Source: Circinella umbellata
Lineage: Eukaryota; Mucoromycota; Mucoromycetes; Mucorales; Lichtheimiaceae
Direction: 5' to 3'
Assembly: GCA_025093555.1 (NCBI GenBank)
Contig: JAIWNF010000020.1
Coordinates: 496,001-560,000, forward strand
Length of the DNA: 64,000 bases
Below, in pieces: positions 57,484-64,000 of this stretch. The notes beneath the pieces are model-generated. The model had not been told where the DNA came from, did no database searches, and saw only the letters and a list, made by a program, of their open reading frames with translations. Positions within the stretch are counted from its first letter, which is position 1. Every line of letters starts with the position of its first letter. The translations under genes and the position numbers were made by a program.

Positions 57484-59084
57484 ATGACAATCGATATAAA
57501 ACAACAACAAGAAGAGGAAGAATCGACACATTTCAATGACAGTGTTTCTATGACATCCACAAATACAACAACAGCACCATTATCTGCTTATGTTGATTAT
57601 ACCCCAAGAAGAAACTTTATGACAGAAACAGCAACAATAAAAAATATACCACGTTCCGATCCCTCATTAGAAATGAATGGTGTTAGTTTATCACGTCAAC
57701 ATCGAGCTCATTATTTTCACCAATTAGCACAACAAGAAAATAATGATATGGATAGTTCAAAAGAAGATTATATGAATACACCTATTGTTCGACGTTATCA
57801 TGGAATTACAAATGAATTAGTATCTATTCAAGTGGATATGAATAATAATAATTTATCAAAGTTTAATAAAGATATAAAGTAATTTTGCTCTTTTAAACTG
57901 ATATTTATATATATATAAACAAACTAATCAATTATTTATTATTTAGCCATCGAGAATGGTGTGGAAATGATTTTATAGTTGGAAAACATCTTGGATCTGG
58001 ACGATTTGGTACAGTTTATATTGCAACAGAAAAATCAAGTGATAGAGTAGTTGCATTAAAATTTGTAAATAAAAATGAATTACAAAAAGCAAATGTCATT
58101 CGTTTTTTAAAAAGAGAAATTGAGATACAAAGTCATTTAAGGTAAGAGTTGGAGTGGGAGAGAGAGAGAGAGGATGGATCATTATTAACTTTTATATATA
58201 TAGTCATCCAAATGTTCTTAAATTATATGGTTATTTTAATGATAATGAACATATTTGTATGGTATTAGAAAATGCACCTGGTGGTAGTTTATATGATATT
58301 GCTCAAAAAGAAAGTCCTTTACCTGAAAATAAAGTAGCAAAGGTAAAACCAATTTCTATACTTATTCTATTTTGTATAATATATTAACTATTATTCAATT
58401 TTATTTTTTTAGTATATGATTCAAGTAGTAGCTGCTTTACGATATATTCATCATTTAGGAGTTATTCATCGAGATATTAAACCTGAAAACAGTAAGTAAT
58501 ATATATATAAACTTTTTTTTTAACAGAAAATTCATTAATTTTTATACGTCAATTATATAGTATTGATTGGCGAACGTGGTGAATTGAAATTAGCTGATTT
58601 TGGTTGGGCTGTGCATGATCGGAGACCACGGTAAGTTAGTTATTTTTTTTTTATACCCACTCTTTGAAACAAAACTAAAATAATTATAAAAAGTCGACGG
58701 ACCTTTTGCGGAACATTAGAATATTTACCTCCAGAAATGATTGAGAATAAATATCACGATGAAAAAGTCGATATTTGGGCTCTTGGCATCATGTGTTATG
58801 AATTATTGGTTGGTACGCCACCTTTTGAAGATGTAACTAGTTACGTGGAAACTTATAGTCGAATTATTCAAACAAAATATTCATTTCCAAATCATATTAG
58901 CATGAATGCTCAACAATTTGTTAAAAGGGTAACCATAATTTGATTCAATTTAATTTGTTTTAATATGATAATAATCATCCTAATTTTTATCCTCCTTTTT
59001 TAGATATTACGCCATGATCCAAGACAAAGACCCACATTAGAAGTTCTGAAAAATCATCCATGGTTACAACAATCACGAGATTGA
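57484..59084 (+). CDS. IPL1: Aurora-type serine/threonine protein kinase (Ipl1/Ark1)
   Basis: Seven exons (57484-57878, 57947-58141, 58204-58342, 58413-58491, 58561-58630, 58694-58928, 59004-59084) give 397 residues. A polar N-terminus of about 135 residues precedes the kinase domain: HREWCGNDFIVGKHLGSGRF, with P-loop GSGRFGTVY, catalytic Lys in VALKFV, HRDIKPEN, ADFGWAVH and an activation loop RRTFCGTLEYLPPEM. DFGWAVH plus CGTLEYLPPEM is the Aurora signature. The loop is one residue shorter than the usual RRTTLCGT but keeps the phospho-acceptor Thr. Aurora corrects kinetochore attachment and acts in cytokinesis. ACGCGT boxes lie upstream. Confidence 0.92.
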
Positions 59085-59491
59085 AAACTTCCATAACAAC
59101 AAACAACACCTCCCTCCCACCCTTCTCATAATACAAAACAATATCTCATATTTGTAAATAGTATATCACAGTGAAGATTATTTCATATAAATAATTATAA
59201 TTAAAAAAAAAGAAAGAAAAATGGTGTATAATAGTTTCAAAGGAAGAAAAAAAAAACAAGAAAAGTGGAAGAGTATATAATGATGAGGGGATTTCTTTGA
59301 CTTTTTTTTTTCAGTTATGATGAAGAGAATTTGGGGTTTGTTTGTTTTTCTTTTTTTCAATGTATAAAAAGAAGTTTGGACGAAAAAGTGAGAGAGGATT
59401 TGAGTTATATTTTTTTTTGGGTGAGGAGGAAAGGGAAAAAGGGTAAAAAATAATAGTAATAATAGTAATAATAATATCAATAATAGCTTAT
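59085..59491. other. Spacer between convergent Aurora and mannose pyrophosphorylase genes
   Basis: Poly-A/T-rich 3' region. No gene is supported. Minus-strand frames here are Phe/Leu low-complexity. Confidence 0.6.
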
Positions 59492-61297
59492 TTACATGAT
59501 AATTTGTGGTTCGGTGATATTGCTAGAGATACCCTTATGAGGTAAAATGGAACCACCGTTCACGTAGATCTCATCATTGATCGTCACATCGTCACCGAGC
59601 ACAGAACATCCTTCCAATCGGGACTAGTACAAAAAAAAAATAATGTCAGTTCAATTTACCCTTTCATAACTAAAAATAGCTTTTTATGTGTTTTTATAGC
59701 TCCCACACTCGCACACTCGCACACACACACAGATCATCCTTGATATGAAGAAAAAATTGATATTTACCCAGCGACCCACAGAGGAATGCCATCCAATAAT
59801 ACTTGATTGAACCCAAGCATAATCTTTGACTTTAGCACCTTGCAAAACAACACAACGTTGTAAACGAACACCATCACCAATAACGACATTAGGGCCAATA
59901 ACAACATTAGGACCAATACGACAGTCCTTTCCAATCTTGGCAGTAGGATGAACCATCACATTACCCTTGTGTACATAATCCAAAGTTGGATTAGCAAGTT
60001 CTTGTGGTTTCTTTTTAGCCAAATGACTAAGATACAAACATGTACCAGTTAAAAAGTCTTTGGGTTGACCTACGTCCATCCAAAAACCTTCCAAGTCAAA
60101 TGTATGTAATTGACCATCTTGAGCAATATAAGGGAATACTTCTTTTTCAATAGAAGTAGGTTTTAACTATTTATATATAAATTATGAAAAGAGTTAGTTG
60201 GAAAAAATAACCCTTCTTTTTTATATAAAAAGTGTTGTTGTTGTTTTCTTTTTACCTCAATACGATCCAATACACTTGGACTCAATACATAAATACCAGC
60301 ATTGATTTTATTGCTAATGAATTCCTTGGGTTTTTCAACAAAACGTTCAATTCTTGTACTGTCAGCTTGATTTACAATAACACCATATTTTGATGGGTCA
60401 TCTACTTTAGTGACCTATAATATATAATGATAATAATAATATAGATATATAAATAAATATTCTTTTTTGTCCCAAAAATAGACCATTATTTATCCTCTTT
60501 GTTCATCTTTAACCACCCAAACCCCCCAACTCCCCCAAAAAAAAGTAATCCTTGCATATTTTCTACCTTCTCTCACACACCCCTTCCCTTTAATTCTTCT
60601 ACAACACCCCCCCCCAAAAAAAAAGATACAACAAAGATAAAACAATAATAATACATACCACAATAGTACCTTCATTACCATGACCAAGATGGAAATCTCG
60701 AAGTTGTTCAAATGGATAATCACAAATGATATCACTATTTAAAACAAAGAAGGGTGTATCATCCTTGCCTAAAATATCGCGTGCTAAAGCCAAAGGACCT
60801 GCAGTACCAAGGGGTTCAGTTTCAACCGAAAAGGTAATAGTAACACCAAATTCTTCTTCATATTGTTTAAGTGTAGCAACCATAATTTCGGGTCGATAGT
60901 TAACAGCAAGAACAATATCTTTTACACCAGCCTTTTATTTATTATTATTTAAAAAATAAAAAAAAAGTTAATATGTATACGATATAATATAACAAAAGCC
61001 CAACTCCCAAGAAAAAAAAAAGAGATAGAGATGAGGTTATTTTTTTTTTTACCTTGGCAAGGTTTTCAATTTGATGAAGAATCATAGGCTTATTGGCGAA
61101 TTCAACCAAAGGCTTAGGTAAAGTGAGTGTAAGGGGACGAAGACGGGTGCCAAAACCTAAATAGATGATTGAAGTTTACATGATGATGAGAAAAACGCCC
61201 ATCTTTATTTTTTTTGAATGTATTCATCCGAGATGAACAAAGTTGAGTTGTTAAAACACAAGTTATATATACCTCCAACAAGAATAAGAGCTTTCAT
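59492..61297 (-). CDS. PSA1: Mannose-1-phosphate guanylyltransferase (GDP-mannose pyrophosphorylase)
   Basis: Six minus-strand exons (61297-61273, 61156-61053, 60931-60659, 60414-60256, 60166-59768, 59623-59492) give 363 residues, the family length. The first exon encodes only MKALILVG plus one base and completes the nucleotide-binding signature [21 protein letters not shown] with exon 2. Further landmarks are [53 protein letters not shown], and C-terminal left-handed beta-helix hexapeptides ([14 protein letters not shown]). The enzyme makes GDP-mannose from mannose-1-phosphate and GTP in the cytosol for glycosylation and wall mannans. Confidence 0.95.
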
Positions 61298-61696
61298 AGT
61301 TTATATATATGTGTGTGTTTGTTTGTTGTAATAACAAAAAAAGAAGAAGAGTATTTATTAAAGGAGAGTAAAAAAAAGAGGAACAAGAGATAAAGAGAAT
61401 TAAAGAGGGAAAAGAAGAGAAAGAAAATGGAAAGGATTTTTTTTATTTTATTTTATTTTATTTCGAGTTCTTTTTTTTTTCCCTTCAGTAACCAAGTTAT
61501 TTTTTCCCTTTTTTTTATGCCCCCCAACCAATCATCCCACCCCCCCTAATAAGAAATATATTATATTTTAGTTGGCTTTTTGCCTAATTTTAAAAATGAA
61601 AAAAAGTACACTAAAAAAGATCGACTCCGATTTTTTCAAACAAGAAACCCATCCTTTACCCAATTTGTGAACCCTTAAACTATTTCTTCCCTCGGA
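61298..61696. other. Divergent intergenic promoter region
   Basis: Spacer between the mannose pyrophosphorylase gene (minus) and the unknown gene (plus). Purine-rich on one side, T-rich on the other. No gene is seen. Confidence 0.6.
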
Positions 61697-63349
61697 ATGA
61701 ATAATAATAATAATAATGCTTTAGATCAATCACTTGATCTTTTAACACAACGTCTTTTACATGCCCGTGCTCAACAAAGACGTATGAAACGTAATGTACG
61801 GCTTTCTTTTTTTCTTTTTTTATGACAAAATAAAAAATATAAAAAATATAAAACTCATTTTCTTTTCTTTTTTTTTTTTTTTGTTGTTGTAAATTAGGCT
61901 GAACGAAAACGTGAAATACTATTGAACTCTGGGAACGTATTGGAATATGAGCTCAAAGATGCGTTCTCAATAGAAACTATGTCACAAAAGAAAAAAAAGA
62001 AGAAAATACGTATTTCACCACCACCTGGACTATTTCCTTTATTAATAAATAATATTCCTTCTTTGAATAATTTACATTACCCCGATGATAATAAGATTTT
62101 GGCGCCAACTGCAACTACTTTTATGCATAAAAAAGGACAACAACCAAACAAGAATGAAGAACAAGAAGAATGTGCTCTTGTCTTTAGTAAGGATAGTAGA
62201 AGTAGTGGTTGTTTTCTAATTCACTCTTGTGTGGGTTGGATCCGAGGAACTTTTCAAGATAGAGTTTGGATACGTGTTATTATTGAAAATACTTCAACCA
62301 TGACAACAAATCAAGTTCATTTAATCCTTTCACCTAATCATTTATTACCTAAGCTTATATTACGAAATACTCAGTCCACCGTTACCCCTGGACAATGTAT
62401 TGAATTATATGCTGCATTCACAATGACAGACGATTTATTTTATTCTCAACTTGAACATACATTAACTGTTGCTATTCAATATACCATTCATCGTCAAGAA
62501 GAAGAAGAAGAACAACAGCAAGAATACCATGACAACGACAATCATAATACACCATCTATTATTACCAATCTATCTAATTATTGTAAAATTCAATGGATAA
62601 AGAATAATGATTCAGATAATAATAATTGTTGGATCCAGACTTTTATTGGTAAAAGTACTAAACTAGATCAAGGTAAAAAAAGTCTCTTTTTTTTAATGCT
62701 CCGCATTACACACATATCCTAAAATAGTTAACTAAATATATATCTATTTATTTATTTTTATGCCAAGCGTTGTCGATCTTTTATCCATCCAATGTAAAAA
62801 TAATATTAACATTTATTAATGATCATATTATGAATCAAATATGTCAATTATTGAAATTAAAACACTATAATAATAATAATCAAGAGGTAAATGTTCAAAT
62901 TAATGAAAAAAAAAGGGCTTAAAAAAAGCATGGTTTTCATAATTAACTCCAAGAAATATATTATAAAGTTATTTTATACAGATAATGAAGATCTTATAAT
63001 AATCCTTCACAATGAAAAAGAAAAAAATGATTGTTGTTTGGATATATATGGATTAACAGATCGTTTATTGGCCCAATGTATAAATCAATTAATACACAAT
63101 ATGAACCTTGATAATATTCAAAACATAAAATATGGATTATCTAAAAGAGCCTCTTCCTCGTTTTCTTTGAATGAATTAATTATTTCTTTACAAGATCAAG
63201 TGGATTATATGAATACAAGAACAATACCAACGAATCATAATGATCAAGTAGAAAATGATAAAGTACTTCAAAATAATAGAAATCTAATGGCTGCTCGTGA
63301 AAATACTGTTACCCTATTGAGTCAATTATTAGAAACACGTGGCAAATAA
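61697..63349 (+). CDS. Unrecognised protein, about 460-480 residues, 5' end uncertain
   Basis: Exons 61898-62672, 62768-62886 and 62954-63349 join in phase and follow a first exon ending RRMKRN at 61796. Visible parts are a Lys-rich stretch after SIETMSQKKKK, a probable beta-rich domain (ALVFSKDSRSSGCFLIHSCV, WIRGTFQDRVWIRVIIENTS, LPKLILRNTQSTVTPGQCIE), a Gln/Glu/Asn insert, and a helical C-terminus (ENTVTLLSQLLETRGK). I do not recognise a family. The ATG at 61697 (MNNNNNNALDQSLDL) is one base out of frame with the rest of exon 1. A TTTTT run at 61740-61744 would need to be TTTT, so a homopolymer error or a downstream ATG (61785) are the options. Confidence 0.6.
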
Positions 63350-63639
63350 AAAAAAACAATGCATTTTTTACAACCCATCTAATTTTTGAGGGTTACCATT
63401 ACATATTAAAAACACGTTTTTTTTTTTTTTTTTTTGGTTTGGTATCCTTCTTTTTTTTTAATTATTTTTTTAAGAAAGGTAAAAAAAAAAAAATTATCTA
63501 CAAATTTCAAATAGGGAAAAAAAAAAGAACTGACAAGTGCGTTTAATATAAAAAGAAAAAGGGGGAGGGGGTTAGAAAGGGTTGAAACAAAGTGGATTAT
63601 GTAATATATATATATATATATTGGGAGAGTACTTTTTTT
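63350..63639. other. Spacer between convergent genes
   Basis: Contains poly-T and poly-A runs (63417-63435, 63481-63493) and a TA microsatellite (about 63603-63620). No gene. Confidence 0.6.
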
Positions 63640-63966
63640 TTATTGTTGAGTAGTCATATCTCTGAAAGACTCCAAAACGTTCTTTGCACTTCCACTCTTA
63701 ATGGATTGTTTTGCTTTAGCAACACCATCTTTAAAATCAGTTGCAATACCTGATACAACTAATAATGCGGATGCATTAAGTAAAACAAAATCTAAAATTG
63801 GATCATTTTCAGGTAATTCATTATTCAAAAGACGTTTCAAGATTTCAGCATTATGTTGACCATCACCCCCTTTTACTTGTGCCAAAGGATGTGTTTGAAT
63901 ACCAAAGTCACGAGTAGGATGAAGTGTACCCGTTGTTACTTCACCACCTTCATGTACTCTCCAGAA
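63640..63966 (-). CDS. TRP4: Anthranilate phosphoribosyltransferase, last exon (gene runs off the window)
   Basis: The terminal exon encodes 108 residues: FWRVHEGGEVTTGTLHPTRD, FGIQTHPLAQVKGGDGQHNA, ILDFVLLNASALLVVSGIAT and a stop after RDMTTQQ. These match the C-terminal part of fungal TrpD/Trp4, with the conserved GG-x-x-x-NA and NA-x2-L elements. The enzyme joins anthranilate and PRPP in tryptophan synthesis. An AG acceptor precedes the exon on its coding strand at 63967-63968. Earlier exons are beyond position 64000. Confidence 0.88.
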   Translation of the reverse strand, partial: FWRVHEGGEVTTGTLHPTRDFGIQTHPLAQVKGGDGQHNAEILKRLLNNELPENDPILDFVLLNASALLVVSGIATDFKDGVAKAKQSIKSGSAKNVLESFRDMTTQQ

Positions 63967-64000
63967 CTATGTATAAATGATATTAATTTTCCTAATTTCG

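Overview
The window looks like nuclear DNA of an early-diverging filamentous fungus, most likely Mucoromycota (Mucorales-like). It is very AT-rich with long homopolymers. Genes are compact, with many 50-120 bp GT-AG introns and TACTAAC-like branch sites. The orthologue set (Dpb4, SRP72, Sec4/Rab8, Aurora kinase, GDP-mannose pyrophosphorylase, Trp4) is fungal. The species assignment is inference from style, not from a marker gene. All exon joins were made by eye and checked for reading phase.

Layout. 3.3-28.3 kb is a housekeeping block: a STIMATE-type membrane protein, a Dbp6/DDX51 helicase, a C2H2 zinc-finger protein, a divergent DPB4/SRP72 pair, an MFS transporter with micro-exons and a decayed partial copy beside it, a Sec4/Rab8 GTPase, an F-box/LRR protein ending in a CaaX box, a Myb-repeat protein with a possible mitochondrial presequence, and a steroid 5-alpha-reductase. 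About 28.3-55.3 kb is a transposon island. 56.7-64 kb returns to genes: a small secreted Cys-rich peptide, an Aurora kinase, mannose-1-phosphate guanylyltransferase, an unrecognised protein, and the 3' end of anthranilate phosphoribosyltransferase.

The island can be read as layered history. A Tc1/mariner-IS630-related element (32734-35292, 29-bp TIRs, TA duplication) sits inside the transposase ORF of an older relative, and the older frame resumes exactly on its far side. A 1.18-kb foldback abuts a hAT element whose five-exon transposase is intact and whose left 299 bp are duplicated in exact tandem. The hAT element is followed by a decayed Transposase_21 (CACTA-like) gene. A second copy of that gene has been split: its N-terminal half now lies on the opposite strand, between two inverted about 420-bp LTRs. 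A 5-bp duplication (ATTCC) and an in-frame rejoin show that the segment was inverted between the LTRs. Other residents are a gag fossil, a LINE-type RT fragment, a pogo-like non-autonomous element, a MITE-like repeat and a hairpin array.

I saw no rRNA, no CRISPR and no convincing tRNA. No new pathway-level system stands out. The most interesting signals are the LTR-mediated inversion, the nested insertion, the intact hAT element with its duplicated end next to the foldback, the CaaX F-box protein, the small secreted peptide, and the CGCG-core (MBF/MCB-like) promoter boxes in front of cell-cycle genes.
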